Assembly: GCA_023459675.1 (NCBI GenBank)
Contig: JAEWTC010000061.1
Span: 1-30,703, forward strand
Source: Bacillota bacterium
GTDB taxonomy: Bacteria > Bacillota > Clostridia > Christensenellales > Aristaeellaceae
Length of the DNA stretch: 30,703 nt
Direction of reading: 5' to 3'
In this document: positions 1 to 7,459 of the stretch, in pieces
Layout: every line of letters begins with the position of its first letter
Position numbering within the stretch: position 1 is the stretch's first letter
Position numbers and translations under genes: made by a program
Notes under the pieces: generated by a model
The model's database searches: none
Told to the model about the DNA's origin: nothing
Seen by the model: only the letters and a program-made list of their open reading frames with translations

Positions 1-164
1 TGCTGGGGCTGATCGAAGTATTCGGCGCGGCGTTTTTGGGTGCGCTGACAGGCGGCATGTTCGGCTCCGAATATAAGGACGTGCTGGCCTTCACCATTCT
101 CATCCTGATTCTGATCTTCAAACCCAGCGGCCTGCTGGGCAAGCCCGTGGGAGAGAAGGTGTAA
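1..164 (+). CDS. livH: Branched-chain amino acid ABC transporter permease LivH, C-terminal end (partial)
   Basis: Only the last 53 codons are in the window; the frame runs from base 3 to a TAA at 162-164. The residues form a final membrane helix rich in Leu/Ile followed by FKPSGLLGKPVGEKV. The 'FKPxGLLG' ending is typical of LivH/LivM permeases of the HAAT (branched-chain amino acid) ABC family. The protein would sit in the inner membrane and form the channel together with LivM. The next gene, livM, starts 2 bases after the stop, so the two are clearly co-transcribed. The rest of the gene, and presumably the substrate-binding protein, lie upstream of the window. The family call is secure from context; the true substrate is not shown by the sequence. 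Confidence 0.85.
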   Translation, partial: LGLIEVFGAAFLGALTGGMFGSEYKDVLAFTILILILIFKPSGLLGKPVGEKV

Positions 165-166
165 CG

Positions 167-1468
167 ATGCAAAAACTCATCCAAACCGTGAAAGCGGATC
201 AAGAGGCATTCTCCCTCAAGGAGCTCAGCGGCAAGCAGCGTGTGTCCTTCTTCCTGTCCGCCGCGTTTGTGGTCGCCATGCCCGTGTGGCTGTTGATCCA
301 GCCGGGCAGCAGCGTTGCGTTCGTGCTGTTTTTGCTGTCGATGGTGGTCATTCAGAAAATGAAGCTCCCCACGTGGCTGAAGCTCGTGATCGCCGCGTTG
401 GATCTGGTGGTCGTCATCCCCATCGTCGGGCAGACCTCCGGCACGTTCGCCCGCGTGGCCACGATGATCGGCATCTACGCCATCCTCTCCGTAGGGCTGA
501 ACATCGTGGTGGGCTTTACGGGGCTGTTGAACCTGGGCTACGCGGCCTTCTACGCGGTAGGCGCGTATACGTACGCGATTTTCGCATCCTCGCAGGCGAA
601 CAACTTCATGCCGTTTGGGCAGTTTCCTTTATCAGGCAACTGGTTTTGGGCGTTTCTACTGATCGGGCTGGTGGTTTCCGGCTTCGTCGGGTTTCTGCTC
701 GGGCTTCCGGTACTGCGCCTGAAGGGCGATTATCTGGCCATCGTCACGCTGGGCTTTGCGGAAATCATCCGGCTGTTGTTCAATAACCTGTCCAAGCCCA
801 TCAACATCACCAACGGCCCGATGGGCATCACGCCCATCCAGGCGCCGATGCTGTTCAACCTGAAGCTCAGCAAGCCCGTGGATTTCTACTGGATTGTGCT
901 GGTGCTGTTTTTGCTGACGTTCCTCGTGGTGAAGAACCTGCAGAACTCCCGCATCGGCCGCGCCTGGGTTGCCATCCGCGAGGACGAGCTGGTGGCGCGC
1001 ACCATGGGCGTGCCGGTGGTGCGGATGAAGCTTTTGTCGTTCTCCATCGGCGCGGGGCTTGCGGGCATGATGGGCGTGGTGTTCGCCGCCATGCAAAGCT
1101 ACGTGGACCCCACCAGTTTCACGTTCATGGAATCGATCATTATTCTGTGCATGGTTATCCTGGGCGGCTCGGGCAACATGAAGGGCGTCATCATCGGCGC
1201 GCTGGCGGTGATCGTGCTCCAGCTCCAGATTTTGAAGGACGTTTCCAACTACCTGACCTCGCTTGCCACCGCGGGCGTACTCACGCTGCCCACGTGGCTG
1301 AACCCCGCCAAGTACGAGCGCCTGATTTTCGGTTTGATTTTGGTGCTGATGTGCATCTTCCGCCCCAACGGAATCTCCCCGGAGAAGCGCGTGCTCAAAT
1401 TAAAGCAGCGCCTCGGGCTTGCCCCTAAGGGCGATCTGCCGGCCCCCGGCGCGAAGGAGGGCAAGTAG
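167..1468 (+). CDS. livM: Branched-chain amino acid ABC transporter permease LivM
   Basis: A 433-residue, very hydrophobic protein with the permease signature region NIVVGFTGLLNLGYAAFYAVG (about residues 112-132, seen in shorter pieces such as GFTGLLNLG) and the EAA-like cytoplasmic loop RIGRAWVAIREDE around residue 270. This marks the LivM half of a HAAT importer, the inner-membrane partner of LivH. It is about 95 residues longer than the second LivM in this window (338 aa) because of an N-terminal extension with extra hydrophobic segments, as in Escherichia coli LivM. The ATG at 167 follows the livH stop by 2 bases and has GGAGAGAAGG upstream as ribosome binding site. The C-terminal tail (APKGDLPAPGAKEGK) is hydrophilic. 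livG follows directly. Confidence 0.93.
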   Translation: MQKLIQTVKADQEAFSLKELSGKQRVSFFLSAAFVVAMPVWLLIQPGSSVAFVLFLLSMVVIQKMKLPTWLKLVIAALDLVVVIPIVGQTSGTFARVATMIGIYAILSVGLNIVVGFTGLLNLGYAAFYAVGAYTYAIFASSQANNFMPFGQFPLSGNWFWAFLLIGLVVSGFVGFLLGLPVLRLKGDYLAIVTLGFAEIIRLLFNNLSKPINITNGPMGITPIQAPMLFNLKLSKPVDFYWIVLVLFLLTFLVVKNLQNSRIGRAWVAIREDELVARTMGVPVVRMKLLSFSIGAGLAGMMGVVFAAMQSYVDPTSFTFMESIIILCMVILGGSGNMKGVIIGALAVIVLQLQILKDVSNYLTSLATAGVLTLPTWLNPAKYERLIFGLILVLMCIFRPNGISPEKRVLKLKQRLGLAPKGDLPAPGAKEGK

Positions 1469-1469
1469 C

Positions 1470-2267
1470 ATGGCTCTATTGGCTGTCAAAGGGCTGACGA
1501 AGACCTTCGGCGGGCTGACCGCCATCAACAACGTGGATTTTTCCATGGACGAGCACCTGATCGTCAGCGTGATCGGCCCCAACGGCGCGGGCAAGACCAC
1601 CTTTTTCAACATGATCTCCGGCTATTACCCGGTGGACAGCGGCACCATCACCTTCGACGGCCACAGCCTGACCAAGCTGACGCCCGAAAAAGTGGCCGCG
1701 TACCGCATTGCCCGCACTTTTCAGAATATCCGCCTGTTCCAGAACATGCTGGTGGCCGAGAACATTCTGGTGGGCTGCTACATGAACATGAAATCCAACA
1801 TCGCCGATATCGTGCTGCGTACCCGGCGCATGCGCCGCGAGGAGGAGGAGGCCTATGAAAAGCTGCTGGGGCTCCTCCGCTACGTAGGGCTGGAGGGCAA
1901 GGAGGGCGAGGTGGCGCGTAACCTGTCCTACGGGCAGCAACGCAGGCTGGAAATTGCCCGCGCGTTGGCCATTGAGCCGAAACTATTGATGCTGGACGAG
2001 CCCGCCGCCGGGCTGAACCCCCGGGAAACCGAGGAAATGAAGAACTTTATCCTCCGCCTGCGCAGCGACCTGAACACCACCATTCTGCTGATCGAGCACG
2101 ACATGAAGCTGGTCATGGGGCTGAGCGACCGGATTACCGTGCTCAACTACGGCACCAAAATTGCCGAGGGTTCGCCCGAGGAGATCCGCACCAACGACGA
2201 CGTGATCAAGGCGTATCTGGGCGTGGAGGAAGGCGACGAAGCGGAAGCAAGGGAGGTGTTCCAATGA
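1470..2267 (+). CDS. livG: Branched-chain amino acid ABC transporter ATP-binding protein LivG
   Basis: A 265-residue ATPase of the HAAT importer; it binds the cytoplasmic face of LivHM and powers uptake. Visible motifs are Walker A GPNGAGKT (residues 36-43), signature LSYGQQ (152-157) and Walker B LLMLDEP (172-178), all intact, plus the LivG-typical insert between Walker A and the signature. An in-frame start 51 bases upstream exists inside livM, but the ATG at 1470 is chosen because AAGGAGG lies at 1454-1460 and the protein then begins MALLAVKGLTK like other LivG proteins. It begins 1 base after the livM stop and its last codon overlaps livF by 4 bases (ATGA), which indicates translational coupling. 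Confidence 0.94.
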   Translation: MALLAVKGLTKTFGGLTAINNVDFSMDEHLIVSVIGPNGAGKTTFFNMISGYYPVDSGTITFDGHSLTKLTPEKVAAYRIARTFQNIRLFQNMLVAENILVGCYMNMKSNIADIVLRTRRMRREEEEAYEKLLGLLRYVGLEGKEGEVARNLSYGQQRRLEIARALAIEPKLLMLDEPAAGLNPRETEEMKNFILRLRSDLNTTILLIEHDMKLVMGLSDRITVLNYGTKIAEGSPEEIRTNDDVIKAYLGVEEGDEAEAREVFQ

Positions 2268-2977
2268 GCGAACCGATTTTAGCGCTGGAAAACGTGAACA
2301 CCTTTTACGGAAAAATCCACGCGCTGCACGACGTGTCCTTCACGGTGCAGCCCGGCGAGATCGTCACCCTGATCGGCTCCAACGGCGCGGGCAAAAGCAC
2401 CACGCTTCGCACCATCTCCGCCCAGATCATGCCGGCCACGGGCCGGGTGCTGTTCCAGGGCAAGGTCATCAGCCGCACGCCCGCGCACGAGGTGGTGGCG
2501 CTGGGCATCGCGCAGGTGCCGGAGGGCCGCAAGATTTTCCCCCAGCTTACCGTGGAGGAAAACTTGCAGATGGGCGCGTTCCGCATCACCGACGCGAAGA
2601 AAAACGCCGCGAATTACGCCCGCGTGTACGAGCTGTTTCCCCGCCTGAAGGAACGCCGCCGCCAGCGCGGCGGCACACTCTCCGGCGGCGAGCAGCAGAT
2701 GCTTGCCATCGGCCGCGCGCTGATGAGCGAGCCCAGGCTACTGTTGATGGACGAGCCCTCCATGGGCCTCGCGCCGATGCTGGTGGAGCTGATCTTCCAA
2801 TCCATCAAGCAGCTCAACCGCGATGGGATGACCATTCTGCTGGTGGAGCAGAACGCCAAAAAGGCGCTGAAGGTTTCCAACCGCGGCTACGTGCTGCAGA
2901 CGGGCATCATCACCCTCACCGGCACCGGGGAGGAGCTTTTGAAAAACGACACCGTAAGGGAAGCGTATTTGGGGTAA
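2264..2977 (+). CDS. livF: Branched-chain amino acid ABC transporter ATP-binding protein LivF
   Basis: A 237-residue second ATPase of the same importer. It has Walker A GSNGAGKST (residues 38-46), signature LSGGEQQ (139-145) and Walker B LLLMDEP (159-165), and the LivF hallmark VPEGRKIFPQLTVEEN (about 85-100). It pairs with LivG as the ATPase heterodimer. The ATG overlaps the end of livG by 4 bases, with GGGAGG about 8 bases upstream inside livG. It is the last gene of this operon: a hairpin follows within 30 bases and the next gene is on the other strand. Length and motifs are normal for the family. Confidence 0.94.
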   Translation: MSEPILALENVNTFYGKIHALHDVSFTVQPGEIVTLIGSNGAGKSTTLRTISAQIMPATGRVLFQGKVISRTPAHEVVALGIAQVPEGRKIFPQLTVEENLQMGAFRITDAKKNAANYARVYELFPRLKERRRQRGGTLSGGEQQMLAIGRALMSEPRLLLMDEPSMGLAPMLVELIFQSIKQLNRDGMTILLVEQNAKKALKVSNRGYVLQTGIITLTGTGEELLKNDTVREAYLG

Positions 2978-3006
2978 CTACGCAAGCGCAAACGGGTAAA
3001 CAGGCC

Positions 3007-3025
3007 GCTTTCATTAAATGGAAGC
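3007..3025 (+). terminator. Hairpin behind livF, probable terminator
   Basis: GCTTTCAT (3007-3014) pairs with ATGGAAGC (3018-3025, one G-U pair) around a TAA loop, 30 bases after the livF stop. A moderately T-rich stretch (CCTTCGTTTG) follows. The 5' arm lies inside a 16-base block (2999-3014) that is also exactly complementary to 3114-3129, so this hairpin and the downstream one could compete. A weak to moderate terminator. Confidence 0.5.
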
Positions 3026-3101
3026 AGCCTTCGTTTGTAAGCGATACCCTTTGCCCTCCCGCAGCTGACAACGCAGATCTGCTTTTATCAACAGGCTAAA
3101 A

Positions 3102-3124
3102 GCCGCTTTCGCGATGAAAGCGGC
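3102..3124. terminator. Bidirectional rho-independent terminator between livF and the exporter operon
   Basis: A perfect 9-bp stem GCCGCTTTC / GAAAGCGGC with loop GCGAT. Read on the - strand it is followed at once by TTTTAGCC, and it lies 26 bases after the stop of the exporter gene that ends at 3150, so it should end that operon. Read on the + strand it is followed by CTGTTGTTTGCAGTTT and can back up termination of the liv operon. Confidence 0.75.
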
Positions 3125-3149
3125 CTGTTGTTTGCAGTTTACAACCGAC

Positions 3150-4940
3150 TCAGCTGAACTGCGCGTCGAACAGCTCGCGGTAGAAGCCGTGCTTTTCCAT
3201 CAGCTCGTCGTGGGTGCCGCTTTCCACCACGTTTCCGTCCTTCACTGCGAGGATCAGGTCCGCGTTTTTGATGGTGGACAGGCGGTGGGCGACGATGAAA
3301 CAGGTTTTATCCTGCATCAGCGCGCGCATGGCCTGCTGAATCTGCGCCTCGGTGCGGGTATCCACGTTGGAGGTAGCCTCGTCCAAAATCAACATTTTCG
3401 CGTCCACCAGCATCGCCCGGGCGATGGTCAACAGCTGCTTCTGGCCCTTGGACACGTTGGCGCCGTCGTCCGTAAGAACCGTATCGTAGCCCTGCGGCAG
3501 CCCCAGGATGAACCGGTGGATGCGCGCCGCTTTCGCCGCGGCGACCACCTGCTCCATGGTTGCGCCGGGCTTGGCGTAGGCGATGTTTTCAAAAATCGTG
3601 CCGTGGAACAGCCACGTATCCTGCAGCACCATGGAGTAGGCCTTGCGCAGGCTGTCCCGCGTAACGCACTGCACGTTTTGCCCGTCCACCGTGATGCATC
3701 CTTGATGGATATCATAAAAGCGCATCAGCAGGTTGATCAGCGTGGTTTTGCCCGCGCCCGTAGGGCCAACGATGGCGATCAGGCTGCCGCGCTTGGCTTG
3801 AAAGCTCAAATCCTGCAGCACGGGCTTTCCCTCCGCGTAGCCAAACGATACGTGGGACAGTTCCACGTCGCCCATCACGCCTTGCAGCGGCTGCGCGCCG
3901 GGCGCGTCCGGCACTTCCACGGGCTCGTCCAAAAGGGCGAACACGCGGTCCGCCGCGGCGAGCGCGGACTGGAGCTCGCCGTAGATGTTGGCGATCTCGT
4001 TGATGGGGCCGGAAAACTTGCGGCTGTAGAACACGAAGGCCGAGATGTTGCCGATGGTGATGCCGCCCGCGATGTAGGAAAGCACGCCGAACACGCTGAT
4101 GAGCGACATGGACAGGTTATTGATGAAGTTGACGCTGGGCCCGGTCATGCTGGAGAAATATTCGCTTTCGTAATACGCCTCGATGACATCGTCGTTGAGC
4201 CGGTCGAAGCTCGTTACGGTGTTGTTTTCCTGGTGGTACGCCTTCAGGGTTTTCAACCCCGAGATCATTTCCTCGGCGTAATCGTTCAGCTCCCCCATTT
4301 TCTTGGAGCGCTTGCGAAACAACGGCTGCGTGCGGCGGGTGATGAAGCCCGTAATCACCACGGACAGGGGCACCGTCACCGCGAATACCAGCACCAGCTC
4401 CGAAGAGATCGCCAGCATCAGCCCCAGCGAACCGACGATGGTGATGATGCTGGTGAGCACCTGTACGACGTCGGAAGACAGCGAGGTGTTGATGGTATCC
4501 ACGTCGTAGAAAATGCGGCTGATGACGTCTCCCACGGGGTGGGTGTCGAAAAAGCCGACCGGCATTTCCGCGATGCGGTTGAACAGGTCCCTTCGCATGG
4601 AACGGGTTACGTTGCGGCTGATGTAGACCATGAGCACCGACAGCAGATACGAAAACAGGGACGACGCGAGGTAGAACCCCGCCATCAGCGCCGCGAAATG
4701 CAACACGCCCTGCATGTTCACCTTGCCCGGCACGGCGCCGATGCTGTCGATCGCCTGGCCGGAAAGCGCGGGGCCGATCAGCGCGAAGGTGTTGGAGGCG
4801 ATCGTAAGGCCGAAGGCAAGCAGCAGCAGCCACTTGAACTTCAGCAGGTATTTGGCGACCCGCAGCAAAATGGCGCGGCGGGGCTTGCGGAATTCCTCGC
4901 GGCTAACGCCGCCGCTGCCGCCGCCCGGAAGGCTATGCAT
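3150..4940 (-). CDS. ABC exporter half-transporter, consensus-site partner (MdlB/BmrD/TM288-like)
   Basis: A 596-residue fusion of a six-helix exporter membrane domain (about residues 25-335) and an ATPase domain. Motifs are Walker A GPTGAGKT (392-399), signature VSKGQ (496-500, degenerate against LSGGQ), Walker B MLILDE with the catalytic Glu521, and H-loop AHR with His552. This is the pattern of the half that carries the catalytic Walker B and His in heterodimeric exporters. The longer reading frame begins at 4970, but ATG 4940 is chosen: it reads ATGCATAG, overlapping the stop of the upstream exporter gene by 8 bases, as expected for translational coupling. It works with the gene at 4933-6645 in the inner membrane, exporting an unknown drug, lipid or peptide. 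Confidence 0.92.
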   Translation of the reverse strand: MHSLPGGGSGGVSREEFRKPRRAILLRVAKYLLKFKWLLLLAFGLTIASNTFALIGPALSGQAIDSIGAVPGKVNMQGVLHFAALMAGFYLASSLFSYLLSVLMVYISRNVTRSMRRDLFNRIAEMPVGFFDTHPVGDVISRIFYDVDTINTSLSSDVVQVLTSIITIVGSLGLMLAISSELVLVFAVTVPLSVVITGFITRRTQPLFRKRSKKMGELNDYAEEMISGLKTLKAYHQENNTVTSFDRLNDDVIEAYYESEYFSSMTGPSVNFINNLSMSLISVFGVLSYIAGGITIGNISAFVFYSRKFSGPINEIANIYGELQSALAAADRVFALLDEPVEVPDAPGAQPLQGVMGDVELSHVSFGYAEGKPVLQDLSFQAKRGSLIAIVGPTGAGKTTLINLLMRFYDIHQGCITVDGQNVQCVTRDSLRKAYSMVLQDTWLFHGTIFENIAYAKPGATMEQVVAAAKAARIHRFILGLPQGYDTVLTDDGANVSKGQKQLLTIARAMLVDAKMLILDEATSNVDTRTEAQIQQAMRALMQDKTCFIVAHRLSTIKNADLILAVKDGNVVESGTHDELMEKHGFYRELFDAQFS

Positions 4941-6645
4941 GCACGTCACCGCCCAACTGCAGCTGCGCAATTTCCCGGTACAGCGCGCAGGTTTGCATCA
5001 ACTCCGCATGGGTGCCCATGCCCTTGACCTCGCCGTCCTCCAGCACCATAATTTTGTCGCAGTGCATCACGGCGCTGATGCGAAGCGCGATGATCAGCAT
5101 TGTGGAGCCGGACAAGCGCTTGAGCTCCCGGCGGAGCGCAGCCTCCGTTTTAAAGTCCAGCGCGCTTGCCGAATCATCCAGCAGCAGGATTTCCGGGTTC
5201 CCGGCCAGCGCGCGCGCCAACAGCAGGCGCTGCTGCTGCCCGCCGGAGAAGTTCTGCCCGCGCGTCTGCACCTGCGCGCCCGTGCCGCCCGCGTTTTGCA
5301 CAAACTCCCAGCCCTGTGCGCTGCGGATGGCGCTGTCCACCTCGTCCATCGATACGGCGCGGCCAAGGCGCACATTATCGGCAACCGTGCCGCGGAACAG
5401 CGTATCGTTTTGAAACACCACGCCGATCCGCCCGCGCAGCTGCTCCAGCTTCATGTCCCGCACGTCCTGCCCGAAGATCCGCACCGCGCCCTCCTGCGCT
5501 TCGTTAAAGCGCAGGATCAGGCGGATGATGGTGGACTTGCCCGCGCCCGTAGGCCCGAGAATGCCCAAAGATTCCCCGCTGCCCAGCGTAAAGGAAACGT
5601 CGTGAAGCGCGTTTTCGGTACCGTTATAGGAAAACGTTACGTGATCAAACTCGATATGCGGCGCGCCGCTTTCCGCAAGGCCGTGTTCCTCCCCCGTTTC
5701 CTCGTCCCTGGCGGCCATGACCTCCGCAATGCGCTGGGACGACGCCAGCGCCTTGGAGGCCATGGTGAGAATGCGGGTAATGGTGAGCATGGCGTTTAGG
5801 ATGATGGTGAAGTAGTTGAGAAACGCGATGATTTTACCGACGTTGGACAGCCCGAAATTCACGCGCGTAGCGCCCGCCACCACCACGAGCACGAGGCCCA
5901 TGTTGAGCAGCAGCTGCATGATGGGCCCGTTGACCGCCATCACCATCGAAGCCTTCATTTCGCTCTGCGCCACGTCGTCGTTCACGGCCTGAAAGCGTTT
6001 CTTTTCGTCCTCGGATTTGGACAGCGCGCGGATGATGCGGATGCCCGTCGCGTTTTCACGCACGACGCGCACCAGCTTGTCCACCGCCTGCTGCAGGCGG
6101 CCGTATAAAGGCACGCCCTTTTTGGAGATGTAGTAGATGAGAACGCTCATGAACGGAAGCATCGCCACCAGAATGAGCGCTAAAACCGGGTCCAGAAGAA
6201 GCGTCATCAACAGGCCGCCCAACAGCAAAATGGGCGCGCGGATGCCGATGCGCTGCGCCATGCCGATGACGCGGTACACGTTGTAGCTGTCCGTGGTCAT
6301 GCGGGAGATCAGCGACGGGATGGTCAGCCGGTCGATCTCCGAACCGGACAGGCGGGTGATTTTCTGGAACAGGTCGTGCCGGAGGGTGCGGGTGGAATCC
6401 CGCGCAACCCGCGCCGCCGCGCGGTTGGCGGCCACGTTGGAAACCCAGGCGAACACGGAGCTCAACAGCATGACCCCGCCCCACAGCAGCACCTGGCCCC
6501 GGTCGCTATTCAGGGCTACCGTGTCGATAATGTACGCCAGGATCCACGGGATCAGCAGATCCATGATCGTTCCGACAAACTTGACGGCCGTTCCCACCAG
6601 AACGCGCCGGGTATAGGGTTTCACATAGCGAAGTATTAATTCCAA
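4933..6645 (-). CDS. ABC exporter half-transporter, degenerate-site partner (MdlA/BmrC/TM287-like)
   Basis: A 570-residue exporter half: membrane domain about 10-310, ATPase domain about 330-560. Walker A GPTGAGKS (364-371) and signature FSGGQQ (466-471) are intact. Walker B reads LLLDD, with Asp491 where the catalytic Glu should be, and the H-loop reads ALR, with Leu521 instead of His. So this half supplies the good signature to its partner while its own ATP site is degenerate, as in BmrCD and TM287/288. The start is a TTG at 6645 (sequence TTGGAATTA) with AGGGAG about 10 bases upstream; no ATG fits better. It is the first gene of the operon and is read from the promoter at 6680-6708. Confidence 0.9.
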   Translation of the reverse strand: MELILRYVKPYTRRVLVGTAVKFVGTIMDLLIPWILAYIIDTVALNSDRGQVLLWGGVMLLSSVFAWVSNVAANRAAARVARDSTRTLRHDLFQKITRLSGSEIDRLTIPSLISRMTTDSYNVYRVIGMAQRIGIRAPILLLGGLLMTLLLDPVLALILVAMLPFMSVLIYYISKKGVPLYGRLQQAVDKLVRVVRENATGIRIIRALSKSEDEKKRFQAVNDDVAQSEMKASMVMAVNGPIMQLLLNMGLVLVVVAGATRVNFGLSNVGKIIAFLNYFTIILNAMLTITRILTMASKALASSQRIAEVMAARDEETGEEHGLAESGAPHIEFDHVTFSYNGTENALHDVSFTLGSGESLGILGPTGAGKSTIIRLILRFNEAQEGAVRIFGQDVRDMKLEQLRGRIGVVFQNDTLFRGTVADNVRLGRAVSMDEVDSAIRSAQGWEFVQNAGGTGAQVQTRGQNFSGGQQQRLLLARALAGNPEILLLDDSASALDFKTEAALRRELKRLSGSTMLIIALRISAVMHCDKIMVLEDGEVKGMGTHAELMQTCALYREIAQLQLGGDVHA

Positions 6646-6679
6646 AACGAATGGCTCCCTGCTTTACATATGTAAGGGC

Positions 6680-6708
6680 AGTATACGCCCGAATGGAAAC
6701 GGTTTCAA
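6680..6708 (-). promoter_or_regulatory. Sigma-70-type promoter of the ABC exporter operon
   Basis: On the - strand: -35 TTGAAA (6703-6708), a 17-base spacer and -10 TATACT (6680-6685), 35 bases before the TTG start of the exporter. Both boxes differ from consensus by only one base each. The spacer and the -35 box overlap the palindrome at 6696-6706. Confidence 0.8.
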
Positions 6709-6724
6709 TATAAGGAAGCGTTTC
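6694..6724. promoter_or_regulatory. Two LacI/CcpA-like operator candidates over the exporter promoter
   Basis: GAAAC-G-GTTTC (6696-6706) is a perfect 5-bp inverted repeat inside TGGAAACGGTTTCA (6694-6707), which matches the LacI-family/cre pattern TGWAANCGNTNWCA at all but the third position. A second, near-perfect GAAGCGTTTC lies at 6715-6724. The first covers the -35 box and spacer and the second lies just upstream of the -35, so a bound protein would block transcription of the exporter. Which regulator binds is unknown. Confidence 0.45.
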
Positions 6725-6818
6725 ATTTTCGGACGTACGCCCCCAAAAGCCTTTGCACGCGTCGCTTTTGCGCGGCGTATCTTTTTTTTGCGGAAGTTTC
6801 GCGCGGGGCGTTTTCGTG

Positions 6819-6824
6819 TATGAT
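6819..6824 (+). promoter_or_regulatory. Possible -10 box (TATGAT) for the Imm5-like gene
   Basis: TATGAT lies 43 bases before the chosen GTG start; a TTTCGC 16 bases upstream would be a poor -35. If this is the real -10 box, the upstream ATG at 6820 lies inside the promoter and cannot be the start, which fits the choice of GTG 6868. Confidence 0.3.
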
Positions 6825-6867
6825 AGGGGAAGGCTTCGCAAACGATGAACTGCCGGGAGGGATTGGA

Positions 6868-7398
6868 GTGGGAAAGCCGCGAAAGCTGCTTGGCATGCCG
6901 ACGTCGCCGTACGCCGTTTCCCTGATGCGGCTGATGGAAACGCAGAGCCGCGAAACGATCGCCGCGTGGTGCGCGGCGTACGCGCAGGCGCACGTTTTAC
7001 CGATTTATGAGAACGCCTATCCGGGCGACAAGCGCCCCGCCGCCGCCCTCGCCGCCGCGCGGCGCTGGTTTTCGGGGGAAGTTGCGTTTCGGGATGTGAA
7101 GAATATCATTTTGAACGACTGCCACGCGGCGGCGCGCGAGGCGGAAAAAAGCCCCGCGGCGCAGGCCGCCGCGCGCGCGTGCGGGCAGGCGGCCGCCTGT
7201 TACCACACGCCCGCGCACGCGCTGGGTTTTGCCGGATACGCGGCGGCGGCGATCCTCTACCAGCGGCTGGGCGTAAACCGGGACGCGGAAACGTACGACC
7301 AGGCCGCCGCAGGGGAGTTTGCGAAGATGGAAGAAGCGTTTCGCGCCATGACGGCGGCGGACGAGTCCCAGCCCGCAACGATCGGCCGGAACAGCTGA
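6868..7398 (+). CDS. Imm5-like putative immunity protein (orphan)
   Basis: A 176-residue, Ala-rich, mostly helical soluble protein with no signal peptide. The pattern, a Trp-Cys/Ala helix ending in HVLPIYE, then PGDKRPAAALAAARRWFSGE, then HAAAREA, then ARACGQAAACYHTPAHALG, is what I know from proteins called 'putative immunity protein' (Imm5-type, predicted partners of polymorphic toxins). The assignment rests on memory of the pattern, not on a search. The start is taken as GTG 6868 because GGGAGG stands at 6855-6860; the longer frame from ATG 6820 has no good ribosome binding site. No toxin gene is adjacent, so the protein would be an orphan. The next gene on the same strand is a CMD-family protein 61 bases downstream. 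Confidence 0.6.
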   Translation: MGKPRKLLGMPTSPYAVSLMRLMETQSRETIAAWCAAYAQAHVLPIYENAYPGDKRPAAALAAARRWFSGEVAFRDVKNIILNDCHAAAREAEKSPAAQAAARACGQAAACYHTPAHALGFAGYAAAAILYQRLGVNRDAETYDQAAAGEFAKMEEAFRAMTAADESQPATIGRNS

Positions 7399-7459
7399 TC
7401 ACGCGGCAGCGCGGCCTTGCGGCCCGGACGGCGAAAATAGGAAGAACAGAGGTTTGGAA

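Noticed and set aside
3114..5027. 637-codon open frame on the + strand
   Set aside because: It lies opposite an ABC exporter gene with complete Walker and signature motifs; its own product is His/Arg/Gln-rich without any domain, typical of antisense frames in GC-rich DNA.
6758..6790. Possible terminator with T8 run before the Imm5-like gene
   Set aside because: The preceding GCGTCGCTTTTGCGCGGCG forms only a 3-bp stem, and no + strand gene lies upstream to be terminated.
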